DNA of 64,000 nucleotides from contig JAUCBJ010007194.1 of NCBI GenBank assembly GCA_032718475.1, forward strand, positions 53,027 through 117,026, in the 5' to 3' direction. The notes below the pieces were generated by a model. That model did not search any database, was not told where the DNA came from, and saw nothing but the letters and a program-made list of their open reading frames with translations. The position numbers were made by a program, and so were the translations under genes. Of the stretch, positions 47,101 through 57,904 are shown piece by piece (position 1 is the first letter of the stretch; each line of letters starts with the position of its first letter). The DNA comes from Nemertoderma westbladi (lineage: Eukaryota > Xenacoelomorpha > Nemertodermatida > Nemertodermatidae).

Positions 47101-48119
47101 CTGTTGACGGTGACACAGAACCATTTGAAGTGTTATGGGGCGTCCTCCAAGGAGACACACTTGCACCATTCTTGTTCATTATTGTGGTTGACTATGTTCT
47201 ACGCATGTCCTTAGATCATCATAATGATGATGGGGTGATGATAACTCCACCTACTGGCTCCAGAAGTCGAGGAAATCCTGCCAAGTACCTAACTGATCTA
47301 GACTTTGCTGATGACTTAGGAGTACTCTCAGAATCATTAGAGGGAGCCCAACGGCTCCTCAGCTCATTAGAACATGCTGCTTCTAGTGTTGGTCTTTTTA
47401 TTAACTCCAGAAAGACCAAAATTCTGACAGTTAACTTTGAAAGTCCACAGCAAGTCTCTGATCGGATGAGCATAAGCTCAAAGGATGGTATGCTTGAGCA
47501 TGTGGACGACTTCTGTTACCTGGGATCATGGATCCGGAAGTCAGGTGAGGACCTTCGAATACGTAAGGGAAAGGCATGGGCAGCCTTGAATAGGCTTTCC
47601 AGGATTTGGAAGTCACCGAGAATTAATCGGAAACTTAAGGTCCGATTATTTAGAGCAGCAGTAGTTCCAGTACTCCTCTATGGGAGTCCATGCTGGGCTC
47701 TAACTGCTGAGGACACCAAATCTCTGGATGGCACATTCACAAGAATGCTACGCCGGGTTCATTGTGTCAAGTACAATGCACACATCTCCAACCAGACACT
47801 ATATAACATTGGAGGTGTCTCATTGGTTCCCCCAAGCTTGACACTAGAACAAAATCGCCTCCGCTTTGCAGGACATTGCTTTCGCTGTGAGGACCAGCCA
47901 GTGCATAATCTTGTACTTTGGCAGCCTCATGGAGTGAATAAGCATGGTGGACAGCCCATGACTTTCTTGAGACGCATCTTAAAGGACACTGGCCTTAAAG
48001 ATGCGGATGATCTAGCAAATGTCATGGGTGATAGGGAGTTGTGGCGGTGCAATTTTGTTGACAAGCCGGCACAGCATTCTTAAAAATGCAGCTGCAACGC
48101 AGCATGCCGATCCTAGTAG
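47101..48119 (+). mobile_element. 5'-truncated RTE-like non-LTR retrotransposon with 8-bp TSD
   Basis: Inserted in the giant LTR of element C and flanked by TATAATTA at 47093-47100 and 48120-48127. The 3' end GCATGCCGATCCTAGTAGT is the same as in the small insertions at 11692 and 12964. The coding part is uninterrupted in this copy, so it inserted more recently than the LTR around it decayed. Confidence 0.85.
47103..48083 (+). CDS. RTE-like reverse transcriptase C-terminal half (5' truncated)
   Basis: Open frame of about 326 codons that begins inside the RT domain: LWGVLQGDTLAPFLF (motif B), then LDFADDLGVLSES (motif C), INSRKTKIL and FCYLGSWIRKSGED. Past the catalytic core it continues with RLFRAAVVPVLLYGSPCWAL and RLRFAGHCFRCEDQPVH, the C-terminal region typical of RTE-like proteins. 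Motif A and the endonuclease are missing because of 5' truncation. It ends FVDKPAQHS at 48083. Confidence 0.85.
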   Translation, partial: VDGDTEPFEVLWGVLQGDTLAPFLFIIVVDYVLRMSLDHHNDDGVMITPPTGSRSRGNPAKYLTDLDFADDLGVLSESLEGAQRLLSSLEHAASSVGLFINSRKTKILTVNFESPQQVSDRMSISSKDGMLEHVDDFCYLGSWIRKSGEDLRIRKGKAWAALNRLSRIWKSPRINRKLKVRLFRAAVVPVLLYGSPCWALTAEDTKSLDGTFTRMLRRVHCVKYNAHISNQTLYNIGGVSLVPPSLTLEQNRLRFAGHCFRCEDQPVHNLVLWQPHGVNKHGGQPMTFLRRILKDTGLKDADDLANVMGDRELWRCNFVDKPAQHS

Positions 48120-49789
48120 TATAATTAGGCTAGCGGGCGTCGCTGCCTACCCCTCACGGCCCCCGGACAGCGCAAGATCCTCAGCGCTGATGTACTGTCG
48201 CCGCTGTGCCTATCGCCAACATAGTAGCTGCACAATGACAACAACAACCAGCGCGAGTCACTCCACTGTCCGTCCCAAGGGCTAAGATTTACTTCAGGTT
48301 CTTACTGCAGAGTTAGGGCTACTTTCACAATTGCGACTCGCTACTGTAAACACACTTTAGTAGTAACATTCACCTATAAACGCACAAATTCCACACAACT
48401 GTCACAAACCGCACACATTCGGGCCATTTGTCCTTTAGTCAAGTGCCTTCCAGAATGCCACGTTATTATTATGTATCCTTGGATACTAACAGTGTGCTAT
48501 TTATTCCTTATGCTATTCAATGGGGCAAGCTTTATTGTTCTTTTAACTCACTTCTAATTCTAGCGTGGTTGTTGCCATGGTGACATTATGGAAAGCTAGC
48601 AGTAGAATTAGGGTAATTCTCATGCATACAGATCTGGGATGCTATTTAATAGTAATTCTTTAATTGTCAATATTCCTCTTTATACATGATTTTATGAATT
48701 TTATCGGCTATTGACTATATATTGGAGATTCTCGCACACTAATATACTTAATAGGGTGAATCTCCGCTCCCATGATCTATTAATTAATGGAATTTTTGGA
48801 ATGTTATAAATTGTATAAAAATGACAATTTATCAAATTCATTAAAAGATATGAATTTAAATTTATTCCCGTAAATTTTATTATATATCATTAAAACAGAC
48901 ACAATTTTATTCCAGAGCATGTCTGGGATCTAGGATCCTTAATTCTAGGAATTTGTCCTTTTAAGAGTATCGGTAAGTGATACGATATCTTAATCGGCTA
49001 GAATTTTAAAGGATCTAAAATTTAACAGATTTTAATATATAGATTTTCTAGATTTAACTTGTAAGTAGTTACTCTATTGTATTTATTTGACAGATTTTAC
49101 AAATATTAATAGTTAATATTTAAGAAGGGCACCGGTTTATTCCAGAACATGTCTGGGGACGTTAACCATTGATTCTAGAATTTTGTCTTTCAAGTATATC
49201 GGTGGGTGCCGCGATATCTTAATCGACTAGAATTACAGATGGTCAAAGGGTTTAACAGATTTATTTTGCGTTTTACGCTACTGTTAAAGGGACATCACGG
49301 TACTATATGTATTATTTAATATACGGTATGAGAGCAATATTGCAAGAAGCAATGTCAGTGAGAAGAGGCAAGTCGTTTCCAAGGTCTACCCAGAGCTTGG
49401 TTTAGCTGAGACACGAGGATCTGAACTTTGCATTCCTAATACTCTACTTACCAATAATACTTAATATAGTAGGAGCTTTATTGTACTTTAATAAGTACGG
49501 ACATTTCATCTTACTGTAGTCACGTATTTATAATATGATACGGACAGTAAGGAAAGAGAAAAAGAATTATTTCTCGCCGTTGCACTAAATATATATTATA
49601 ATATAAGTAAGTAAGTAATAAACACTAATATATATTGCACTAATCTACTAAATAATCGCTAAAATAACATTCTACTAAATAAAATTAAAGAAAACGATTA
49701 TAATAAAATTACATAATAATACATACATAAATATAAAATAATAAAAAAAATTATAAAATAATATAGTCACACACCCACTCCAGACGCTG

Positions 49790-49993
49790 TTACGTTGGGG
49801 AGTCCCTAGATGTTTGTTGGATTAGGGAGGTGGTCGTGGGAAGAGTATCTTGCCTTCCATAGTTTCCGGAGAGTTCTCTGTCTCTTTCCAGTAAACATAA
49901 ACGACCAACTGGGTGATTGAGCTGCTGCGTCTCGAAGACAATTCCCGGTTTCTTAAAGTTACGTCGCATGACGACGAGTTCTACTGATCGCAC
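49790..49993 (-). pseudogene. BEL element C: C-terminal end of Pol (DUF5641)
   Basis: The minus frame ends with NHPVGRLCLLERDRELSG and TSRDSPT, matching the ends of elements A and B. It is separated from the integrase frame by a shift near 50000. Confidence 0.75.
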
Positions 49994-50035
49994 TAAACCA
50001 TCATCCGAGATATGAGTCTCGATGATACGACCTGT

Positions 50036-50968
50036 CTACCACCGCTTAAGTGGAAGATCTGAATCCACAATAAGGACCATGTCTCCGGTGCTGACGTTTT
50101 CTTGCTGCGCAAACCACTTAGTTCGAAGTTGTAGCGTAGGCAGATAATGTTTTTCGAAATGGTCAGCGAAACGACGGGATAACAACTGCATAAGTTGCCA
50201 AGTTTGCCGGCAGTATTCGTCTCCGTCCGTGATTTCCGATCGTGGGAGCATGGCTACAGGTTTCTTCAGTAGGAAGTGTGCGGGTGTTAGCGCTTCCAGG
50301 GAATCGGGACTCGATGAGACTGGCATAAGCGGTCTCTCGTTGAGATAGGCGGCGATTTCCTCCATTAACGTCCGCAAAAGTTCGTCGGTGAGATACGCGC
50401 GGCATGGCACTATAAAGTGAAATGCGGTCTTCACGCTTCTGATTAATCTCTCCCAACTTCCTCCCCACCAAGGGGCGTCGGCGCCGTTAAAGGTCCAGCT
50501 AGACGCTGTTACCCTTAGCTGATCGTCCACCTGTCTTTGGTTCCAATCTTTGACGTAAGCCTTGATTTCATTGTTGGCACCAATGAAGTTCGTTCCCTTA
50601 TCAGATCTCATCGTATTACTAGTTCCAAAGCGAGCGATCTGTTGGCGTAAGCTCAGTATAAAGCTGTTGGTAGATAGATCGTTCACCATATCGAGATGGA
50701 TAGCTCTACAAGTCATACAGACAAAGATGACACACCATCTCTTGACTATAGTCCTAGCACGATATACTTCAATAGGGCCAAATAAATCCACACCGGTATT
50801 AGTAAAGGGTGGTTCATAGAAGCTTACACATTCCCTAGGTAATTCTGCCTCTCGCTGTGTTAAAGGCCTACTGAATACTTTCCTACAGGGTATGCAGTTC
50901 CTAAGAACTTGGTTCAGAGCTCTACGGGGTTTATGAAAATAATAGCGAGTTCGAATTTCGCTAAGAAC
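50036..50968 (-). pseudogene. BEL element C: integrase
   Basis: The minus frame 50791-50036 (251 codons) carries the three catalytic blocks: MDLFGPIEVYR (Asp), MRSDKGTNFIGANNE (Asp) and WWGGSWERLIRSVKTAF (Glu). IAAYLNERPLMPV, LTPAHFLLKKP and the DUF5641-like TGDMVLIVDSDLP follow. All three acidic residues remain. The zinc-binding N terminus begins in the previous frame (DVHSKLYHAGRE near 50970), and the segment 50792-50968 contains stops. Confidence 0.8.
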
Positions 50969-51826
50969 TCATTCTCTACCAGCATGGTAAAGCTTACTGT
51001 GAACATCTACAATCATCTTGATTTGTATTTCAAGATTTCTAATGAGTATGGGAAACTTAGTGTCAAAGGATAATGGGGCATTAGTTAGTCTTGTTCCAAC
51101 ACGTATCAACCCATCTATCATTGTGCTAGAGAAACGATCCCTTAAGCGCATCTGTGGATTTCTCAACAACAGGAAATACTTATCGGAATCCTCATAGCAT
51201 TGCAGGAGTCTCAGTATCTTCTTATTGGTTTCTTCATGCTCCTGGTAGCTGATTTTCTCCTTCAGAAATCTTTCTGATATCTTGTATTTGGGAAGATCTT
51301 TAACAACATGGACGTGCGCAGATGTCGGTGGAGCGGTATCACTAGCGATCTTTGTCCTGGAGTAGTGATGATGAAAACATCGCTTTAAATAAGCAACGGC
51401 CTTACAAAGTCGATTCCAGGAGCTATAGTGATGTATCGCTCTCTGCAGGAGTGGTGAGAGTCCCTGCGAGACGTCTGGCGTTCCAGATTTCCAATCTCTC
51501 TCTCTGATTTCCACGACAGACTTATTAGTGGCGGGGAATTGTGGATCCAAAGCATCGTCTCCGGAAATGTGTAGTACAGACAGATCTATCACGGGTTTAA
51601 ATAACTTCGATTTACTCGCCTGGGTTTTAGGTTTGACTTTCTCCGCTCCCTTGGCTTGTCTAATCTCAGCCGTGGTAAGATGATGAGGCCATTCATCCTC
51701 TTCCTTGCTTAGGAAGTCGGGTCCACCTAACCAGTCTGGAGTATCTATCAGTTCCTGTGGAGTGGCTCCTCTGGAGGCGATGTCGGCTGGATTAATCGTC
51801 CCGGGGCAATGTCTCCATTGATCTAT
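50969..51826 (-). pseudogene. BEL element C: RNase H end and integrase linker
   Basis: The NPADIASR motif that closes RNase H in BEL elements is at about 51769-51803. The minus frame 51592-50969 then carries the linker (DVSQGLSPLLQRAIHHYSSW, LRLLQCYEDSDKYFLLLRNP) down to the first His residues of the integrase zinc motif. The linker is shared with the C-terminal part of the element B ORF, which marks where that element resumes after its first deletion. Confidence 0.7.
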
Positions 51827-52931
51827 CTACGTACGACTAAGTATAATGGCTACTCTGTTGGTAACGAAGACGCTGAACTGACAGACTTCATTGGTGATAT
51901 ACTCCAACACGAGTAAAGCATCGGTCCAATAGACAGTTTTCTCCAGTGGATAGTCTATCTGTTCTGTTACATTCCTGCCGATGGCTGTAGCGTATAGAGC
52001 CGCTTTTAACTCCGCTCGAGGAACTTTCAACTTATTGTTTATCAAGGCCTTAGAGGTAACTAAGGCGACCTTAATTCCATCCGGAGTTTCAACCCTCAGG
52101 TAGGCTACTATACCTATTCCCATGTCGCTGGCATCTCCAAACACATGGAGTTGATAGGAATACGTGGGGAGAACGTGACCAAAATATGAACGGGAAATTA
52201 TAAAGTTCTCGATGGATGGCAGAGAATCTTCCCATTTCATCCACTTCTTTAAAAGTTCTCCCTTAAGTGGATCGTCCCATGAGTGGTTTTCAAGCCACAT
52301 TTGTTGTACTAAACTCCGAGCAATCAATATAACTGGGCTAATAAATCCCAATGGATCGAAATAAGTGCTCAGGATACTTAGACAAATCCGTTTAGTCCGA
52401 ATTGGATTATCTCGCTGTTTTAGCTGGAAAAACAGGATATCTCTCTCTGTGTCCCATTTCAAACCAAGAGTCTTGGTTTCTGGAAGATCGTCCTTGATAA
52501 GGTGTAGATCTTTAACTCCTCGGTCTTCTACCGGGATCGATTCCAGAAATTCACGGAATTTGCTGGTGAATTTAGTTAATCGAAATCCACCTCTTTTCAA
52601 GCACTCTACCGTTCCTTTGGCGACATCAATGGCTTCTTCCACCGATGGGAGGGACTTTAAATTGTCGTCCATGTATATATCTCGTTTGATGTTGTCGATA
52701 ACTTCTTTGGAGAAGGCGTCCCGGTTGTCATCAGCAGTGGTACGCACTACTGAGCAGGTGTTTGAAGGGCTCGAGATGATCCCAAAAGCCTGGATGGTCA
52801 TCCAGTACTCGACCGGTTTCTGGTTGAGATCTCCTTCAGGCCACCACAGAAATCGTAGGCTGTCTCAATCCCTATCCAGCGCCTTAACTTGTAAGAACAT
52901 GCCTTCTATATCGGAAGCGAAAGCGATATTG
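51827..52931 (-). pseudogene. BEL element C: reverse transcriptase C-terminal half and A17/RNase H
   Basis: The minus frame 52801-51827 (324 codons) carries IYMDDNLKSLPSVEEAIDVA (YMDD, RT motif C), ECLKRGGFRLTKFTSKF, LSTYFDPLGFISPVILIARS, HVFGDASDMGIGIVAYL and KVPRAELKAALYA. The segment 52931-52802 carries motif A (SDIEGMFLQV) in shifted frames with a TGA. Catalytic residues are present but the frame is broken at two or more points. Confidence 0.8.
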
Positions 52932-55900
52932 TCATAATCTTAAGAGTATTCCCAACAAGGATTGGAGTAAGTTGGGTCCCGGCAACAACTCGGAGTTAAG
53001 GGATTGGTTCATGTAGAGGGCGGAGCCGTCAAATACTACCAGGACTTCATTGGGTTTACCGGGTTTGGGAACGTAATGATGTGTTAGATAGTACGTTATC
53101 TCAGTTATGGGAGTTTCTTCCGGTACTCGCTCCGCATATCCCTTGTCAATGAATTTCTTCAGCTGGGTCTTGTACATCTCCTTAGCTGAAGCATTTGCCG
53201 TAAGGCGTCGATGTAGTTGCGCAATTCTCTTCTCCGCCAAGGGTCGGTTGTTTATAAAATTGGGTTCTCGCCGTCGGAAAGGCAGACCAATCTCATATCT
53301 ACCTTGATCTTTAAGAAAACGTGTAGTTGTTTCCTGTATCTGCTTGGCTCTTTCTTCTTCTACCGATAGGGCCTTATCGTAGGAATTGGGCTCTACAGCC
53401 TCTTGAGTAAAGAATCGTACGGCGTGTTCATCACGAGTCTTCGCGTTATAGCGATCTATCACTTCATTCAGTTCGTCGTTGTAATCAACTTGTCCAGCTG
53501 GATGAATGAGGTGACATAAGTTCACTTGGTTTTGCCAAGTTTCATTTTCCGTAAGGAGGTCGATGGTATTCTCCTCGTCGAAGAGTTGGTGGATATCGTC
53601 ATTATCTGAGGAGTATGGTGTTCCCTCAGGTGGGTCGTCTCCCTCACTGGTCTCCTCTTCCCATTCACTCACCTGGTAGACTCGTTCTTTGGGTAGCCTT
53701 TCCATGAGAGTTCTACGGGAAGGTCCAGTAAAGTACCAACCTACTCTAGTTCTTCCCGCATAGGTTTGTAGTGGTTGCGGTTGAGCAGGCCGTTTCTCCA
53801 ATGTCTCAAGCGCCTCATGCGCATTTTGGCCGATGAGTATTTGCACTCCAGGGTAATCTGTGTTGAATCTAGGTATCTTATGCTGCTGGGTGAAATCGTC
53901 CTCATCCCAGTTATAAGGTTCCACTTGGCTGGTAGCGAAGTTCTTTATCGCCACCATTTTTACTGACCTTATACTGTGTTCTCCTAGTTCATCCTGGGGG
54001 GTGGACAACGCGCCTACATAGTAATCTGTAGTTACTGTAGATTCCCAAACCTGCATAATTCCTGACATGTTCAACTTAGTTCGGAACTTGGGTTGTCCAG
54101 AAAAGAAGTCTTCGGCTAGTTCTTTGTCGATGAATGTTCCTGTGCTGCCGGAGTCAAGGAGGGCGTTCACTATATAGCTCTTTGCTGACCCGTGGACTCT
54201 CAACTGCACTACGGGAAATTCTCGGATTCCTACGTTGGAAGTTGGTGCTTTCCAAGATGGTTGTCGGTCAGGAGTAGTTAGGGGGAGCTCACTATCTGTT
54301 TCCTTCTCATACGTAAGTGCTCGATACACTGCGGTATTTATTAGGTAACAGGATTCGTTTTCGTCGGAGAATTCATCCGTATAGAATCCTTCCATTTCAG
54401 AACTTTCAGAACTTTGGTCAGTGTCGTTCACATCACTGAATTGGACATGTAGTTCAGACTCACTTACCTGACTCGGGCTGTTTCTTTTGAATTCAGTGTG
54501 CAACAAAATGTGATGTTTCGCGCCGCACTTAGCACACCTTGCGTCGGAGTAACAGGTTCGCCATTGGTGTCCTTGTCTGAGGCAATTATAACACAACCGC
54601 TTATCCCACATGACTTCACGTCTATCTTTTAGAGATTTCTTTAAAAATTCATCACACACACTTAAACGGTGGGGCCCGTCGCACAGCACACATTTTGGTT
54701 TGATGTTACTTACTTTACCTTGGGTAACGTTGTGCACTCTCGTTCTTTCCTCGGGCTTTCTTCTGTGAACTCTCTTAGGAGACGTAGGAGGAGTTTTTGT
54801 TACCTGTTCTCTCCTGTCATTGGTTCGAGACTTAAATTTACTTACGTCTTTAGGCGCTTTGTTGACATCGTAAGATCTTTCAGTGTCTTTCCCGCTGTCC
54901 TCCTCTTGAGAAGCCTGGCTTTCGCCGTCGTCTGTATAACACACTGGCGTTACCTTTCTCCTAGAAACGGGTTTCTCACTTACCTTATTTTCCGGTGTCT
55001 TCTCTCTGGACTGCTTTAGGAGCTGTAATTTTACCTCTCCATCTAAGAATGACATGAGATCAGCCATGGTAGGGTCTCTTCGTCTTTGTTCCATCATATA
55101 TAACACTTTCTTGTCCCAGCGTATACCTACTCCACCCTTTGGTAAAGTAGAGGCCATGGCTCCAATAACCATAGAACTCTGATATTCATGAGACTTACCT
55201 AGCCAATCTAATTGTCTACAGATCTCCTGAATCTCATCGGAAAACTCTATAATCCCGCTGCAAATGAACTTTCGGGGCGCTACCAATTTTGCATACAAAT
55301 ACCTAGCTATGTTATTCCTATTACCATACCTGATGTTTAGTGTATTCCAAACTTGTCTTAATCCATCTGGATGTCCAATAAACTTTAACGGCATTAACTT
55401 GGGAGATCCTTCCAAGCACTCGATGAGGAATCTAAGTTTCTCTCCATTAGATAGCACAGAGTTCTGTATGTTATCTTTATAATATTCATTAAAAGGTAAC
55501 CATTTCATCTCATCTCCATTGAACTTGACGATCTCTCCCACTTTTACCGCTTGACGGGCTTCGGTTCTAGCCATTTGACGCGTAAAACTTTCTTGGGCCA
55601 TCGTATTATTTAATATCGAGTTATCGGTATATAAATTTCTCGGATTATGATCAGGTCTATATGGAATATCATTTTCAACAGGTTTATAATTACCCTTAAT
55701 AGGGTTTACTATAGGAGTTTCTACTTCACTAGCAGTATAGATGCGTGTAGGCTCCACACCTTGCGCATGAAATACTTCCGACCTAACAGGTTGACACATT
55801 GTTACAAGGGGTGGTGGTATACCCTTTTGTGTATTTACTAATTTATCGCGTTCTAACGCGATACTCTGCTGCACTTCTTGCAACTCTAACCTACTTTCCC

Positions 55901-56699
55901 TTACTGTTCCCTTGAACTGTTGAACAGTCTCCTGCATCTGCACGAGCAGGAGATCCATCCCCCGCCGTCCCTCATCCACCCACTCGACCGCCAAAGCGGG
56001 AACCGCCAACATAGTAGCGGGTAGACGAGGGACAACGGGCGACAAATCGTTAATATTTCTCTCGGAGTCCAGGACAGGAACTGTCTCAGGGGCGGTTCTG
56101 CTGGGCACAGGTAGTTTAGTGCTGTGCAAAGGGAATTTAGAGGTAGGTTCTGGGAGTACAGGTGTCTCTATCACCGAAGGGGTGGCTTCAAGAACAGGCC
56201 TAATTATTTCAGGCTCATCTACTATAGTAGGGATTCTTTCTACTCTAATAATTTGGTCTGTGTGTTCTTTACTACCTAAGTCTGTGCTAGCTAGTTGCCT
56301 TCTCACAGCTGGGCGCAAATCAGGCAATTTCTGACGGTGGGGCATTCTTCTACGCCTGCTGGTAGAAGATCTATTTCCTCCGCCTTCAGGATCTGTTGTA
56401 TCGCCTTCATCCGATGATGTAAAGCCCTGTCGCTTGGGGGTGGATCGACTTATCAGCTGCATCTGACTAGCTGTTATCTGTTTATTTAAGTAGTCTTGCT
56501 TCTCTTGAAGATTTTCCAACTCTAGTTGGGTTATCTCTTCAGATGCCTTCCGTTCTGCTTCTACCACTGCCTCCGCCGCAGTTCTTTCGGCTTCTGCCGC
56601 TGCCGCTTTTCTTTCTGCCTCTGCCACTGTCGCTTTTCTTTCTGCCTCTGCCGCTGCCGCTTTTCTTTCTGCCTCTGCCACTGCAGCCTTTCTTTTCAC
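52932..56699 (-). CDS. BEL element C: Gag, zinc knuckles, protease and N-terminal RT (1255 codons)
   Basis: Minus-strand open frame. Order: AEAERKAAAAEAERKA-type coiled coil (residues 1-60); DUF1759 Gag from about 378 (EIVKFNGDEMKWLPFNEYYK); zinc knuckles at about 672-735; DUF1758 protease with LLDSGSTGTFIDKE near 850; the pre-RT region (VGWYFTGPSRRTLMERLPKE); and the RT fingers (YYLTHHYVPKPG, VVFDGSALYMNQSLNSELLP) ending LLGILLRL at a stop at 52932. It is over 85 percent similar by eye to the element B ORF through Gag-protease. The true N terminus lies upstream, beyond a TGA near 56726. Confidence 0.85.
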   Translation of the reverse strand: MKRKAAVAEAERKAAAAEAERKATVAEAERKAAAAEAERTAAEAVVEAERKASEEITQLELENLQEKQDYLNKQITASQMQLISRSTPKRQGFTSSDEGDTTDPEGGGNRSSTSRRRRMPHRQKLPDLRPAVRRQLASTDLGSKEHTDQIIRVERIPTIVDEPEIIRPVLEATPSVIETPVLPEPTSKFPLHSTKLPVPSRTAPETVPVLDSERNINDLSPVVPRLPATMLAVPALAVEWVDEGRRGMDLLLVQMQETVQQFKGTVRESRLELQEVQQSIALERDKLVNTQKGIPPPLVTMCQPVRSEVFHAQGVEPTRIYTASEVETPIVNPIKGNYKPVENDIPYRPDHNPRNLYTDNSILNNTMAQESFTRQMARTEARQAVKVGEIVKFNGDEMKWLPFNEYYKDNIQNSVLSNGEKLRFLIECLEGSPKLMPLKFIGHPDGLRQVWNTLNIRYGNRNNIARYLYAKLVAPRKFICSGIIEFSDEIQEICRQLDWLGKSHEYQSSMVIGAMASTLPKGGVGIRWDKKVLYMMEQRRRDPTMADLMSFLDGEVKLQLLKQSREKTPENKVSEKPVSRRKVTPVCYTDDGESQASQEEDSGKDTERSYDVNKAPKDVSKFKSRTNDRREQVTKTPPTSPKRVHRRKPEERTRVHNVTQGKVSNIKPKCVLCDGPHRLSVCDEFLKKSLKDRREVMWDKRLCYNCLRQGHQWRTCYSDARCAKCGAKHHILLHTEFKRNSPSQVSESELHVQFSDVNDTDQSSESSEMEGFYTDEFSDENESCYLINTAVYRALTYEKETDSELPLTTPDRQPSWKAPTSNVGIREFPVVQLRVHGSAKSYIVNALLDSGSTGTFIDKELAEDFFSGQPKFRTKLNMSGIMQVWESTVTTDYYVGALSTPQDELGEHSIRSVKMVAIKNFATSQVEPYNWDEDDFTQQHKIPRFNTDYPGVQILIGQNAHEALETLEKRPAQPQPLQTYAGRTRVGWYFTGPSRRTLMERLPKERVYQVSEWEEETSEGDDPPEGTPYSSDNDDIHQLFDEENTIDLLTENETWQNQVNLCHLIHPAGQVDYNDELNEVIDRYNAKTRDEHAVRFFTQEAVEPNSYDKALSVEEERAKQIQETTTRFLKDQGRYEIGLPFRRREPNFINNRPLAEKRIAQLHRRLTANASAKEMYKTQLKKFIDKGYAERVPEETPITEITYYLTHHYVPKPGKPNEVLVVFDGSALYMNQSLNSELLPGPNLLQSLLGILLRL

Positions 56700-56726
56700 T
56701 TCTGCTGCTGCTGCTGTTGCTGCCTT

Positions 56727-57904
56727 TCAGTTTTCTATTTGTTTTTTCTTTAATTGTTCTTCCTGTTCCCTAACGATGCGGATTCTTTCATCAAATTTAG
56801 CTCGATCCGCTTCTAACCTTTCCGCATCTATTGCGTCCAACACAAACTTGGCTCCTTCACTATTAGGGCGAAGTCCAGCCAGCCGTCTCCTCAACTCTTC
56901 GTCTCCTACAAATCGTTGATAGTCTGACAGATAGATGTCAATAGTGTCCTTCTTCTGCGGTTTCTCTGCTGTCGCTTCGCTTTCCACTTGAGAAAAGGTA
57001 GCGTCTGTTGATTCTCCATGGGTTGAGCGCTCAGCCAGCTGAGATTTCCACTGGGCCGTTCCTTGAACCTTGAGACCCACCCGCTGGAACCAAGTCTTTA
57101 CGGCAACTTGCAACGAAGTGTGTCTTGTCTTCTTTTCGAAGCTTCCTCAACGGCCGATAGGATTAGTCTGATTCTTAGAATTCTTTCTCTAACTTGATAA
57201 AGCAGCTCTCCCTACTCTTGAGGTCCTTGGGGTTGTTGAAACAGTTGTTCCTCTAATCGCTCCAAAGAGCTGAAGAATCCCTGTACGTATCCTGCTGCCG
57301 ACCTCTTCCACACAGCAGGATCACTAGTGTCTTTTGTCACTCCCATCTTGTATAAGTCCTCCCAGGCAGCTTCCGATAAGTTAAACGGGAGTCCGGGTCC
57401 GGGGAAGTTCCATTGCGTCTCGACAATAGACTTCAGTTCCTCCCTTGTGTATCCTGCATAACTGTCCTTGGTCGATCGCTTACTTCTCCCCCAATCGATT
57501 TGGTTTTCCTCCACCGCAATCATTACCCTAGTGAGTACGGCTGCAGGAAGAATGAGAAGGGGATCCGAATAAACTGCATCTGCCATCTTTGCTCCGCGCT
57601 CGGGTGTCAGCTCTACAGTATCCGAACTACTGGAGCTATTGGGCCGCTGAGAAATAAGTTCTCGGCTCGAGTGTTGCTGCTGTTTAACAGCTGCTTCTTG
57701 ATCCCGCTTGACTTGAGCCCGAGTGCCTATGATAGACCTACGGTGTTGGACTAGCCTAGGGTCTGATACTACTACTGGAGGGATGACCTTTCTTGCAGTA
57801 GGAGGGGAGTTGAACTTCGGTCTCAAACGTTCCGCACTCCTATCTGGATCACAGATGGTTGTATCTAGGAGACTGTCTGACAGGTTTTGCTTTGTGTCAG
57901 ACAT
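56727..57904 (-). pseudogene. BEL element C: N-terminal Gag region in two frames
   Basis: The frame 57904-57212 (230 codons, MSDTKQNLSDSLLDTT) shares its first about 105 residues with element B (DPRLVQHRRSIIGTRAQVKR, ERGAKM). It then carries a segment absent from B (IDWGRSKRSTKDSYAGYTRE...AAWEDLYKMGVTKDT) and stops. The frame 57113-56727 resumes the shared sequence (ESTDATFSQVESEATAEKPQ, YLSDYQRFVGDEELRRRL) up to a TGA that separates it from the coiled coil. Both lesions are confined to this region. Confidence 0.7.

Larger units (their letters stand above)
44249..49773 (-). repeat. giant 3' LTR of BEL/Pao element C, interrupted by an RTE-like insert
   Basis: Ends (TGTTCGCGC on plus at 44249; ...GTCACACA at 49773) and content match LTRs A and B. 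Without the insert at 47101-48119 and one copy of its duplication, the LTR is about 4.5 kb. It carries the best preserved version of the LTR-borne coding region (45498-47046). It lies directly downstream of Pol of element C (stop at 49790). Confidence 0.8.
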
